Shown: positions 15,182 through 22,653 of the stretch, piece after piece | How positions within the stretch are numbered: the first letter of the stretch is position 1 | Layout: every line of letters begins with the position of its first letter | From: an uncultured Oscillospiraceae bacterium | GTDB taxonomy: Bacteria > Bacillota > Clostridia > Oscillospirales > Oscillospiraceae | Reading direction: 5' to 3' | NCBI GenBank assembly: GCA_944385125.1 | Contig: CALWVZ010000017.1 | Coordinates: 1-34,671, forward strand | Length of the DNA stretch: 34,671 bases | The notes under the pieces: model-generated | What the model was told of the DNA's origin: nothing | Databases searched by the model: none | The model's input: the letters and a program-made list of their open reading frames with translations, nothing else | Program-made: the position numbers and the translations under genes

Positions 15182-16135
15182 TTATTTTACCGTCTGCCTG
15201 TAATGCAAAGGCGTAGTGTTTTCAAATTTTTTGAATGATTTGATGAAATGCGAGCTGTCGCCAAATCCCGCATCAAACCCTATCTCGGCAATGCTTTTAT
15301 CGGTGGTAGATAGCTGCTGTTTTGCATATGAGATGCGCAGCTTCAATATATAATGCGGCAGGCTTTCTCTGGTCTCCTTGGCAAACTGCCGGCTGAAATA
15401 GCTTGGGCTGATATGGCACAGGTCCGCAAGATATTGGATGGAGATCTTTTCTCTGAAATGTACTGCTATATAATCGAAAGCGGGAAACAGAAGGCTCACA
15501 TCCCCATAGGAGCCTCTTGCAGTCTCCGTCCCTTGCCGAGCCGTTTTCTCGTCTGGCCAGTGTTCTTTTGGGCTCTCCGGGCTCTCCGGCTTAAACGCAT
15601 CCGCCTTCATAGATTCCGAGATAGCATATCTATTTATATTCTCAAGCATTTCCACTATTTTTCTGAACTTTTCTGTTGAGACAGGGGTCATGCCGTGTTT
15701 TTTGCTTATCAGGTTTTTTGATTCTCTGGGCCTGGTTTCCCCCTGGGAGAAGGGATATATGGGCTCCACTTTTTCAAAGTCTGCATCCCCTTCTGCACAT
15801 CGGGCGCAAACCACGCTGAAGCCCAGATAATTGTCGCCGGCGAATAAAGGGACGGCTGCATTGAGCAGTCCCATATGGCATTTATATATATAAGTTGCTT
15901 CTCTGGTAAACGCCTCATAGCCGCCCAAAGCCCTGCATCTGAAGCACATGTCGTTGAGCACGGAAAATTCCATGACCGCCGAGCAAAATCCACAGGGATT
16001 GCTGTTGGTCAGGACCGGCTTGCCTTTGGAATCGCAGACGATTATATAGGCTCCCGTCACGTCAGTGATGGAATCCTGCATCTTCTGCCAATTATCCACA
16101 TTTATCAAGTCCCTTATATTCTTTGACACAATCAC
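15182..16135 (-). CDS. AraC-family regulator with PocR-like sensor domain
   Basis: This 317-residue protein has an N-terminal domain (about 5-165) that resembles the PocR ligand-sensing domain, with clustered cysteines (NPCGFCSAV, CFRC, YKCHMG, CARC) that may bind metal or sense redox state. A charged linker follows (about 165-205). The C-terminal AraC DNA-binding domain has both helix-turn-helix parts, SIQYLADLCHISPSYFSRQFAKE and the signature IAEIGFDAGFGDSSHFIKSFKK. It starts with GTG at 16135, preceded by GAGGG. It is divergent from the hydrolase/moeA unit and upstream of the catabolic operon, so it probably activates both, in response to the pathway substrate or an intermediate. Repeats in the intergenic region are candidate binding sites. 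Confidence 0.88.
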   Translation of the reverse strand: MIVSKNIRDLINVDNWQKMQDSITDVTGAYIIVCDSKGKPVLTNSNPCGFCSAVMEFSVLNDMCFRCRALGGYEAFTREATYIYKCHMGLLNAAVPLFAGDNYLGFSVVCARCAEGDADFEKVEPIYPFSQGETRPRESKNLISKKHGMTPVSTEKFRKIVEMLENINRYAISESMKADAFKPESPESPKEHWPDEKTARQGTETARGSYGDVSLLFPAFDYIAVHFREKISIQYLADLCHISPSYFSRQFAKETRESLPHYILKLRISYAKQQLSTTDKSIAEIGFDAGFGDSSHFIKSFKKFENTTPLHYRQTVK

Positions 16136-16224
16136 AACTATGGTCCCTCGCTTTTAAAAAACAGGCCTTGGCTTTCTATAAAAAGCCCTTTCTTGTAAGT
16201 CTTGCTCATATAGATATTATAATA

Positions 16225-16297
16225 TTTGTGCAAAAAAAGCAACAGCAATATTATCTTTTTGCACTGTAGTAATATAAATTGCCATTTTTTGTACTAT
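16225..16297. promoter_or_regulatory. Candidate AraC-type operator array in the divergent region
   Basis: TTTTTGCACTGT (16256-16267) and TTTTTGTACTAT (16286-16297) are 10/12-identical direct repeats exactly 30 bp apart. An inverted copy (GTGCAAAAA, 16228-16236) is a perfect 9-bp mirror of TTTTTGCAC. Copies on one DNA face upstream of a promoter are typical of AraC-family activation, and the inverted copy lies beside the regulator's own promoter. Confidence 0.55.
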
Positions 16298-16324
16298 CGC
16301 TTACAAAGTCTGCGTAAAAATCCA

Positions 16325-16353
16325 TTGAAAATGATCCAGTTCTTATCTATATT
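16325..16353 (+). promoter_or_regulatory. Promoter of the hydrolase-NTPase-moeA unit
   Basis: TTGAAA (16325-16330), a 17-bp spacer and TATATT (16348-16353) form a good sigma-A promoter on the plus strand, 77 bp upstream of the hydrolase start. The nearer direct repeat ends 27 bp upstream of the -35 element, a suitable place for an activator. Confidence 0.6.
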
Positions 16354-16430
16354 TACAATCAGGTAAGAGTCGAAAAAATCAAAGGCTATTATGTATCCAA
16401 ATCCTATTGTCACAGAAAGGAAAAATTATT

Positions 16431-17261
16431 ATGAAAAGAGAATGGCCCCAGGGCAAGAATATTGCCGTCACATTCAGCGTTATGTTTGAAGGTTGGGAGG
16501 ATACCTCCGCCCCTGGCATCGGCCCTATGGGCAATCCGCTCAAACCCGGATACCTTGACACAGCCAACCAGGGCTGGGCAGAGTATGCGGCCAATGACGG
16601 TTTGCCCCGTCTGCTGAGGATATTCAAGGAAGAGGGGCTGGTAGGAAGCATTTTTGCCAGCGGCATCATGGCTGAGCGCCACCCCCAGCTGCTGGCCCAA
16701 GCAGCTTCTCTGGGCCACGAGATAGGCATTCACTCCTATGCTCAAAATATCCTCCCTGTCTATCTTGATGAGGCCACAGAGCGGGAGCAGATGAAGCGCT
16801 GCATAGACCTTATAACTGAGGTCAGCGGCAAACATCCTGTAGGCTATGGCAGCCCCCGCTGCACCGGCAGTCTCATCACCAATCAGCTGCTGGTAGAAAA
16901 CGGCATCAAATACACCTGGGACTGGATGGGTTCCGATATGCCCATGATCCAGAAGACCCACAAGGGCGATCTCTGCCTCATGCCTTTTACCATGAATGTA
17001 AACGACATGCCCATCTATGTGCGTTACGGCAATCAGGCTGACTTTTATTACAAAGCCCTGGTGAGTGAATTTGAGGGCTGGTATGCAAATCATCCCGAGG
17101 AGAAGGCTGTGTTCTGGATAACCGTACATTCCCATGTCTTTGGTCGTCCCTTTGGCGCCGTACAGTACCAGAAGGCCATGCAGTACATCAAGTCCCTTCC
17201 CTACGTGTGGATAGCCCAGCCTTACGAGATAGCGTCCACTGTGATTGACGTAGAATACTGA
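16431..17261 (+). CDS. PuuE/polysaccharide-deacetylase-like amide hydrolase
   Basis: This 276-residue protein has the NodB-type (polysaccharide deacetylase) barrel; the C-terminal motif WITVHSHVFGRP is typical of the PuuE allantoinase/cyclic imidase/HpPgdA branch. In zinc-dependent members the ligands are an Asp, a His and a second His four residues on. Here the matching residues appear to be E20 (in FSVMFEGWED), H101 and Q105 (HSYAQ), so two of three ligands are changed, as in metal-independent PuuE, which has Glu and Trp there. I infer cleavage of a cyclic amide or imide. The ATG at 16431, preceded by AGAAAGGA, is used; an in-frame TTG at 16407 is less likely. It is first in a plus-strand unit with the NTPase and moeA and has a good promoter. 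Confidence 0.8.
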   Translation: MKREWPQGKNIAVTFSVMFEGWEDTSAPGIGPMGNPLKPGYLDTANQGWAEYAANDGLPRLLRIFKEEGLVGSIFASGIMAERHPQLLAQAASLGHEIGIHSYAQNILPVYLDEATEREQMKRCIDLITEVSGKHPVGYGSPRCTGSLITNQLLVENGIKYTWDWMGSDMPMIQKTHKGDLCLMPFTMNVNDMPIYVRYGNQADFYYKALVSEFEGWYANHPEEKAVFWITVHSHVFGRPFGAVQYQKAMQYIKSLPYVWIAQPYEIASTVIDVEY

Positions 17262-17323
17262 TATTGCCTTTGCGGACCATTGGTCCTGCTTTGGCTCATC
17301 CTAAGCGCAGGTAGTTTTTCGAT

Positions 17324-17848
17324 ATGGAAAAAAAGCACCTTCTTATCCTGGGAGACAGGAATTCAGGTAAAACGGAATTGATCCTGGAGCTTCTTTCTCA
17401 CAGCACCAGACCTGTCTATGGCTTTTATACCTATTCGGATCAGCCGGATTCCAGCGGGCGGCACAATATATATATCCGCTCCGCCCGCTGCCCGGGAACA
17501 CCCATGTCCCCGGCAAACCATATCGGCAGCTGCAACGGCAGGCAGCGCAGTGTCAATTCCCGGATATTCGAGACTCTCGGCATTGAGTATCTGAAAAGCC
17601 GGCCTGAAGGAATAATCCTGATGGACGAGCTGGGCTTTATGGAGGCATCCTCCCCCAAGTTCTGCTCCGCCGTTCTGTCCTGTCTTGAGGGTGACACTCC
17701 TGTGCTTGCAGCCGTGAAGAACCACCGGGGCACTCAATTTCTGGAATGCGTCATCAATCACCCCAAGGCCGCCGTTTACCCAATCGAGTTGTGCAGCCGG
17801 GAGGATATTCACAGAATGCTGCTTGCCCAGGTGGAGAGCTGGAACTGA
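17324..17848 (+). CDS. THEP1-like nucleoside triphosphatase
   Basis: This 174-residue P-loop protein has Walker A GDRNSGKT at 10-17 and a Walker B-like IILMDELGFMEASS near 95-108, the DEhG-ME pattern of the THEP1/DUF265 NTPase family. Family members hydrolyse NTPs in vitro; in bacteria they are often found beside molybdenum-cofactor genes, and a role in cofactor handling is suspected. Here it is followed 16 bp later by moeA, supporting that link. Its ribosome-binding site is weak (CAGGTAG far from the ATG), unlike those of its neighbours, so expression may be low or depend on the upstream gene. A MobB-type function (GTP binding for guanylylation) is an alternative, though the sequence fits THEP1 better. 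Confidence 0.75.
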   Translation: MEKKHLLILGDRNSGKTELILELLSHSTRPVYGFYTYSDQPDSSGRHNIYIRSARCPGTPMSPANHIGSCNGRQRSVNSRIFETLGIEYLKSRPEGIILMDELGFMEASSPKFCSAVLSCLEGDTPVLAAVKNHRGTQFLECVINHPKAAVYPIELCSREDIHRMLLAQVESWN

Positions 17849-17864
17849 TGAGGGTAGAAGCCTT

Positions 17865-19058
17865 ATGATTGATCATATTGAAGCGGAGGCGGCAAGGGAC
17901 ATTCTCCTTGCCCTTCCCTGCGTTTACAGAACAGAACAGATATCCCTATACTCCGCTTTGGGCCGCACACTGTCGGAGGACATCTATGCCTCCTTCCCTG
18001 TACCCCCTTTTCCCAAGAGCCCTTTTGATGGCTATGCTCTGAGAAGCACCGACTGCCCGGGGCAGCTTTCTGTCAGCGGGAAAGTCGCCGCAGGCGCCGC
18101 CGCCGGAGCTGTCGCTCCGGGTGAGGCTGTGAGGATCTACACCGGCTCCCCAGTCCCAGAAGGGGCGGACCTGGTGGTAAAGCAAGAGGACGTGGAACTG
18201 CTGGACGGGAAAATCTTCGTCGGCTTAAACTACGCCCCCGACACCAACATAATCCATGCCGGAGAAGATTATGAGCGGGGAGAGCTGCTGGCAAGTGCCG
18301 GCAGAGTTCTTTCCCCGGCGCTTCTGGGCGTGCTCGCATCTCAGGGCCTTTCTCTGCTGCCTGTATTTTCAAAGCCCGTAGTTTCTCTCATCTCCACCGG
18401 CTCCGAGCTGAGGGAGCCGGGAAAGGTCAGAGACGAATATTCCATTTACAACAGCAGCGCTGCCGCTATCGGTGCTTTTCTTCAAAGCGAGGGGCTGGAT
18501 TTCCGTTATCTTGGCATCGCTCCTGATGAGTCCTCTGAAATACTTCAGCTAAGCGCCCAGGCTCTTGAGAGCTCCGACCTTGTCATAAGCACCGGCGGCT
18601 CCTCTGTAGGCGATTACGACTATGCTTTGAGCACGGCCAAAGCTTTGGGAGCAGAGATCCTGTTTTGGAAAGTAAATATGAAACCTGGCGGGGCAATACT
18701 TGCCTCGGTAAAAAACGGCAAGCTGCTGCTCAACCTGTCAGGGAATCCCGCCGCTGCAATCATGGGACTGCTGCTGCTTGCAATGCCCTATATCAGGAAA
18801 CTCTGCGGAAAGTCCCAGCTGCTGCCGGAAAGAATCCGTCTTCCAATCAAATATCCCCTGCCCAAGGAGAGCTCCGTTCTCCGTCTGCTGCGTGGACATA
18901 TTGAGGTCGACTGCGGCAGGGCAGTATTTGCAGAGCATTCAGGGCGGGGCAACGGCAACATCTCATCCTTTGATAATTGTGATCTCATCGGCCTTGTTCC
19001 TCCAGGCAGCGGCCGTCTGGCAGCCGGAGACTATATTGACGCCGTTAGAATACTATAG
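17865..19058 (+). CDS. moeA: Molybdopterin molybdotransferase MoeA
   Basis: This 397-residue protein is full length for MoeA, which inserts molybdate or tungstate into adenylylated molybdopterin. Visible signatures are PPFPKSPFDGYALRS near residue 45 (canonical P-x-S-x-x-DG-Y/F-A), YTGSPVPEGAD near 90, STGSEL near 180, the MoaB/MogA-like STGGSSVGDYD near 245 and NLSGNPAA near 290. The start at 17865 is preceded by GAGGG, and the gene follows the THEP1-like gene by 16 bp. It ends about 80 bp before a strong bidirectional terminator. With mobA in the divergent operon it supplies the bis-MGD cofactor for the Mo/W enzyme. Whether it prefers molybdenum or tungsten cannot be told from sequence. Confidence 0.92.
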   Translation: MIDHIEAEAARDILLALPCVYRTEQISLYSALGRTLSEDIYASFPVPPFPKSPFDGYALRSTDCPGQLSVSGKVAAGAAAGAVAPGEAVRIYTGSPVPEGADLVVKQEDVELLDGKIFVGLNYAPDTNIIHAGEDYERGELLASAGRVLSPALLGVLASQGLSLLPVFSKPVVSLISTGSELREPGKVRDEYSIYNSSAAAIGAFLQSEGLDFRYLGIAPDESSEILQLSAQALESSDLVISTGGSSVGDYDYALSTAKALGAEILFWKVNMKPGGAILASVKNGKLLLNLSGNPAAAIMGLLLLAMPYIRKLCGKSQLLPERIRLPIKYPLPKESSVLRLLRGHIEVDCGRAVFAEHSGRGNGNISSFDNCDLIGLVPPGSGRLAAGDYIDAVRIL

Positions 19059-19137
19059 TCGTTCTGTCCCTGGCTCCGGCCTGCGTATCCAGCCCGACTA
19101 TGGCACAAAGCATATCTCTTGAGCGACCAAACCGCTA

Positions 19138-19179
19138 AAACAGCCGGTTTTCCGTTACTTCACGGAAAACCGGCTGTTT
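19138..19179. terminator. Bidirectional terminator between moeA and the ABC operon
   Basis: A perfect 17-bp stem (19138-19154 with 19163-19179; AAACAGCCGG... mirrored by ...CCGGCTGTTT) has an 8-nt loop. It is followed by TTTCTGTTT on the plus strand and by CTGTTTTAG on the minus strand. It serves moeA (plus) and the ABC ATPase (minus). Confidence 0.9.
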
Positions 19180-19193
19180 CTGTTTGCCTGTAT

Positions 19194-20834
19194 TCAGTCC
19201 TCAAACACGCTGTCTATACTGCTGCTCACATAGTCGGAGATACGCAGTTCCTCCAGCCTCCTGTCCTTCAGCAAAAAGCAGCGGTCCGCCACCTTCAGGG
19301 CGCTCTCCAGATCGTGGGTCACCAGCAGCATGCTGAAGCCGTAGCTGTTTTGCAGGCTCTTCAAAAGCCGCAGGAGATTTGCCTTGCTGGAGGGGTCCAA
19401 CATGGAGGTGGGCTCGTCCGCCAGCAGCACCGCCGGCTCCATGGTCAAAGCCCGGGCTATGGACACTCTCTGCTTCTGGCCCCCGGAGAGGGTCTTTATC
19501 TTCTTTTTCAAAAAGCTCTCCTCCGTGGGCAGGCCCACGTCGGCCAGAGCGGAGAGGGCCGTCTCCTCCTCCCGGCCCAGCTTTGCCAGCAGCCGGGGCT
19601 CCGACACCGCCTGGAGCACTGTCATGTGGGGGTTCAGGGCGGTCTCGCTGTCCTGGAACACCATCTGCACTCCCCCCTCCCGGCGGTGGAGGGTCTCCAT
19701 GTCCGCAACCTCTTCCTGGAACAGGAGACTGCCCTTCTCAAAGTCTGTGAGGTAGCCCCCCAGTATCCCCGCCAGGGTGGTCTTGCCGGAGCCGGAGCGG
19801 CCCACCAGGGCCACCACTTCTCCGCTGCGCACCTTTATGGACACATCCTCCAGCACCTGCTGGCGGCCGTAGGCCTTGGATATGCCCCGGCCCTCCAGCA
19901 AGGTGATGATGCCCCCCCGCAGGCAGGCCACCAGCCGCCCGTCGCCCCAATCCTTCAGCTCCGGGGCCTCCCGGCCGCACAGGGGCAGGCTCTGGGTGCA
20001 GCGGCCGTAAAAGGGGCAGCTGTGATGGGGCTTGTCCACCTTGAGCTCCGGCCGTATGCCCCACACGTCCCGGACGATGTTCAGCCCGGTGGATGCGTTT
20101 ATCAGCCCTCGGGTATAGGGGTGCCTGGGATAGTCCAGGATCTCCGCCGTGCTGCCCATCTCCTCCACATGGCCGTTATACAGCACCATCATGCGGCTGC
20201 TGAGCATGGCGGCCAGCTTCATGTCGTGGGTGATTATCAGGAAGGCTATGCCCTTTTCCCGGTTCAGCCGCTTTACCAAAGCGGCAAAGGCATCCCTTGC
20301 CGCCACGTCCAGGGAGCTGGTGGGCTCGTCCAACAGCACCAGCCCGGGCTCCAGGGCGATGGCCGTAGCCAAAAGGAAGCGCTGGGCCATGCCCCCGGAC
20401 AGCTCCCTGGGATAACGGCCCAGGTCCTCCGGGCTCAGTCCCACGGTCTCCATCAGCTCTCTCATCCGCCCCGGCTGCTCCCTGGTGGGGTAGCCCCGGT
20501 GGAGCACCTCCTTCAGCTGCTCCCTGAGGGTCATGCTGGGGTTCAGCCAGGCAGCGGAGTTCTGGAAGGCCACGGCAAAGGAGCTCATGCGCAGCTGCCT
20601 GCGCTGGGCCTCTTTCATGCCCAGCAGCTCCCGGCCCTCCAGCAGCACCTGGCCGGAGACCTTCACGCCCTCCTCCCAGAGGCAGCTGAGGCCCTTCAAA
20701 AGAGTGGTTTTGCCGGAGCCGGACTCTCCTACCACCGCCATTATCTCTCCCTTGTCCAGGCTGAAGGACAGGGGGTGGAGGCTGAACTCCGGGTAGGACA
20801 GGCTTAAGTTTTTAACTTCCAGCAGCTTGTTCAT
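19194..20834 (-). CDS. Double-domain ABC transporter ATPase (DppD-DppF/NikD-NikE fusion type)
   Basis: This roughly 546-residue protein holds two complete ABC ATPase domains in one chain. Domain 1 has Walker A GESGSGKT at 36-43, signature LSGGMAQ and Walker B VLLDEPTSSLD. It is followed by the C-rich oligopeptide-family extension SCPFYGRCTQSLPLCG. Domain 2 has Walker A GRSGSGKTT, signature LSGGQKQR and Walker B VLLADEPTSMLD. It energises uptake through the two permeases encoded immediately upstream. The start at 20834 is chosen because GGAG precedes it and homology begins there; the longer frame reads across the permease gene. It is 5 bp below the permease stop. Peptide/nickel-type ATPases are commonly two separate proteins; the fused form is also common in bacteria. 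Confidence 0.9.
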   Translation of the reverse strand: MNKLLEVKNLSLSYPEFSLHPLSFSLDKGEIMAVVGESGSGKTTLLKGLSCLWEEGVKVSGQVLLEGRELLGMKEAQRRQLRMSSFAVAFQNSAAWLNPSMTLREQLKEVLHRGYPTREQPGRMRELMETVGLSPEDLGRYPRELSGGMAQRFLLATAIALEPGLVLLDEPTSSLDVAARDAFAALVKRLNREKGIAFLIITHDMKLAAMLSSRMMVLYNGHVEEMGSTAEILDYPRHPYTRGLINASTGLNIVRDVWGIRPELKVDKPHHSCPFYGRCTQSLPLCGREAPELKDWGDGRLVACLRGGIITLLEGRGISKAYGRQQVLEDVSIKVRSGEVVALVGRSGSGKTTLAGILGGYLTDFEKGSLLFQEEVADMETLHRREGGVQMVFQDSETALNPHMTVLQAVSEPRLLAKLGREEETALSALADVGLPTEESFLKKKIKTLSGGQKQRVSIARALTMEPAVLLADEPTSMLDPSSKANLLRLLKSLQNSYGFSMLLVTHDLESALKVADRCFLLKDRRLEELRISDYVSSSIDSVFED

Positions 20835-20839
20835 CTCTC

Positions 20840-21643
20840 TCACTCCTTCTCCAGCCAATAGCTCTCCAGCGCCCTGGTGAGCAGGCGCAGCAGCAGCGTG
20901 GACAGGACCAGGGCCAGCACCGGGGGCAGCAGCCACCAGGTCCAGAAATTTGTAAAGTATATGCCCTTGAAGGCGGTGCAGCGGGCTATCATCAGTCCCC
21001 AGGACTTTGCCAGGGGGTCGGACAGGCCCAGGAAGGCCAGGGAGGACTCCTGGACTATTGCCCGCCCCGTCACCGCCAGGGCGCTTATGGCCAGCAGGGG
21101 CAGGATGTCCCTGCTCATATGGGTCTTGAAAAGATACCACAGTCTCCCGCCGTAGCTTTTGGCCAGCACCAGATAGCCGCTCTTTCTCAGGGACATGGTC
21201 CTGGCCCTCACCTGCTTTGCTATTGGGGCCCAGGAGAAGGCGGCGATGATGCAGATGATGTTCAGGCTGCTCTGGCCGAAGAAGGCCCCGGCAACTATCA
21301 TTATGGGCAGCTGGGGCACGGAGAGGAAGAGATTGATAAGAAACTCCACCAACAGGTCCGTTCTTCCCCCGGCGTAGCCCGCCGCCACTCCCAGAGCGCC
21401 TCCTATAAGGAAGGCGGTCAGGGCCGTGGCCAGGCCTATGCTCAGGCTGTGGAAAAAGCCGCTGGACACCTGGGCAAAGATGTCTATGCCCAGGTTGTCG
21501 GTACCCAGCCAGTGTTCTCCTGAGGGGGCTTCCAGGGAGGCCCCGGAGGGGAGGCGGGAGTCCATGGGGTAAAACAGCAGCCCCCAGGCAAAGAGCAGGC
21601 TCAGCAGCAGAAGGGCCAGGGAGATAAGGACTATCCTTTTCAC
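20840..21643 (-). CDS. ABC transporter permease, DppC/NikC type
   Basis: This 267-residue membrane protein has an N-terminal helix, the EHWLGTDNLGIDIFAQV motif typical of DppC/OppC/NikC, and about five further helices. The cytoplasmic EAA-like loop is visible as VLAKSYGGRLWYLFKTHMSRDILP. Residues SSLAFLGLSDPLAKSWGLMI are also a family hallmark. It forms a heterodimer with the DppB/NikB-type partner, whose gene overlaps its start by 4 bp. Substrate is not set by this subunit. Members of this family carry peptides, nickel or nickel-chelates, and opine-type metallophores. The context (FmdE-family protein and methyltransferase across the promoter region) favours a metal or metal-chelate but does not prove it. 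Confidence 0.9.
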   Translation of the reverse strand: MKRIVLISLALLLLSLLFAWGLLFYPMDSRLPSGASLEAPSGEHWLGTDNLGIDIFAQVSSGFFHSLSIGLATALTAFLIGGALGVAAGYAGGRTDLLVEFLINLFLSVPQLPIMIVAGAFFGQSSLNIICIIAAFSWAPIAKQVRARTMSLRKSGYLVLAKSYGGRLWYLFKTHMSRDILPLLAISALAVTGRAIVQESSLAFLGLSDPLAKSWGLMIARCTAFKGIYFTNFWTWWLLPPVLALVLSTLLLRLLTRALESYWLEKE

Positions 21644-22611
21644 AGGCTCTCCCCCCTTCTCCTGTCGCCGGCAGCGTTTATCAGGTCTGCGGCAAAAAGG
21701 CTCAGCAGCACCAGAAGGGTGCTGAGCAGGAAGACCCCCTGGATAAGGGGATAGTCCCGGTACTTCACCGCCTCCCGCATCACGGTGCCCAGACCCGGGT
21801 AGGCAAAGACGTTTTCAACCAGCATGGTGCCGCCTATGGCAGAGCCCACGCTTAAAAAGAAGCGGGCCACGATGGGAGGCAGGGCGTTGCGGAAGATGTA
21901 GTGCCGCCGGATGCGCCCCTCTTTGAGCCCCTTGGCCTTGGCGGCCAGTATATAAGGCCGCTCCAGGATACTGAGGAAACTGGCCCTGGCGGTGAAGTAA
22001 AAGCCCGGCGCCGTCACCAGGGTCATGGCGGCAACAGGCAGCAGGGCGTGGAGCAGCACATCCTCTATCCAGTCCCACTCGCTGTAGTATATGCCGAAGG
22101 CAGTCACCGCCCCGGAAAGGGGGAGCCAATCCACCCGGGCCGCCACCAGAAACAGCAGCAGTATGCCCACCAAAAAATGGGGCAGCTCACCCAGTAGGGA
22201 TAGCAAGGCATAAAGACCGCCCTCCAGCTTCTTCCGCCGCAGGCCCAGCAGGGCCAGAGACGTGCCCAGTATAAGGCTCAGCGCCAGGGCCGAGAACATT
22301 ATCAGAGCCGTCCAGGGCAGGCGCTCCAGCAGCAGGGCGGACACCGCCTTCTTATAGTGTATGCTGTAGCCCAGGTCCCCCCGGAGGTTGGCCTTGATAT
22401 TCTCCCACAGCTGGGTGAAAAAGGGCTTGTCCAGGCCGTAGTAGGAGCGGAGGTATTCCTTCAGCTCCTCCGTCATCTCGGTGCTGCTCTCCTCCCCGGC
22501 GGCGGCGCTTTGATAATCAAAAGGGTCCCCAGGCATCAGCCTGGGGATCGTGAAGTTCACCAGATAGATCACCGCAAAGGAGCAGAGCAAAAGCAGTATT
22601 TTCTTTTTCAT
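21640..22611 (-). CDS. ABC transporter permease, DppB/NikB type
   Basis: This 323-residue membrane protein begins with the family-typical KKILLLLCSFAVIYLVNFTI helix followed by PRLMPGDPFD, then YYGLDKPFFTQLWENIKANLRGDLGYSI, both hallmarks of DppB/OppB/NikB. The EAA-like loop is near ILAAKAKGLKEGRIRRHYIFRNALPP. About six helices are seen. It pairs with the DppC-type protein encoded next. The stop and the next start overlap by 4 bp, indicating translational coupling. The gene follows the substrate-binding-protein gene by about 40 bp. There is nothing unusual in length or motifs. Confidence 0.9.
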   Translation of the reverse strand: MKKKILLLLCSFAVIYLVNFTIPRLMPGDPFDYQSAAAGEESSTEMTEELKEYLRSYYGLDKPFFTQLWENIKANLRGDLGYSIHYKKAVSALLLERLPWTALIMFSALALSLILGTSLALLGLRRKKLEGGLYALLSLLGELPHFLVGILLLFLVAARVDWLPLSGAVTAFGIYYSEWDWIEDVLLHALLPVAAMTLVTAPGFYFTARASFLSILERPYILAAKAKGLKEGRIRRHYIFRNALPPIVARFFLSVGSAIGGTMLVENVFAYPGLGTVMREAVKYRDYPLIQGVFLLSTLLVLLSLFAADLINAAGDRRRGESL

Positions 22612-22653
22612 TTTGCCTGTCTCTCCTCCTTTGCGGTCTTGTTCTCCCGGCTC

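Noticed and set aside
19119-20807. A 562-codon open frame on the plus strand
   Set aside because: It starts inside the terminator region and runs antisense to the double ABC ATPase; it is Q/H/L/G-rich with no domain.
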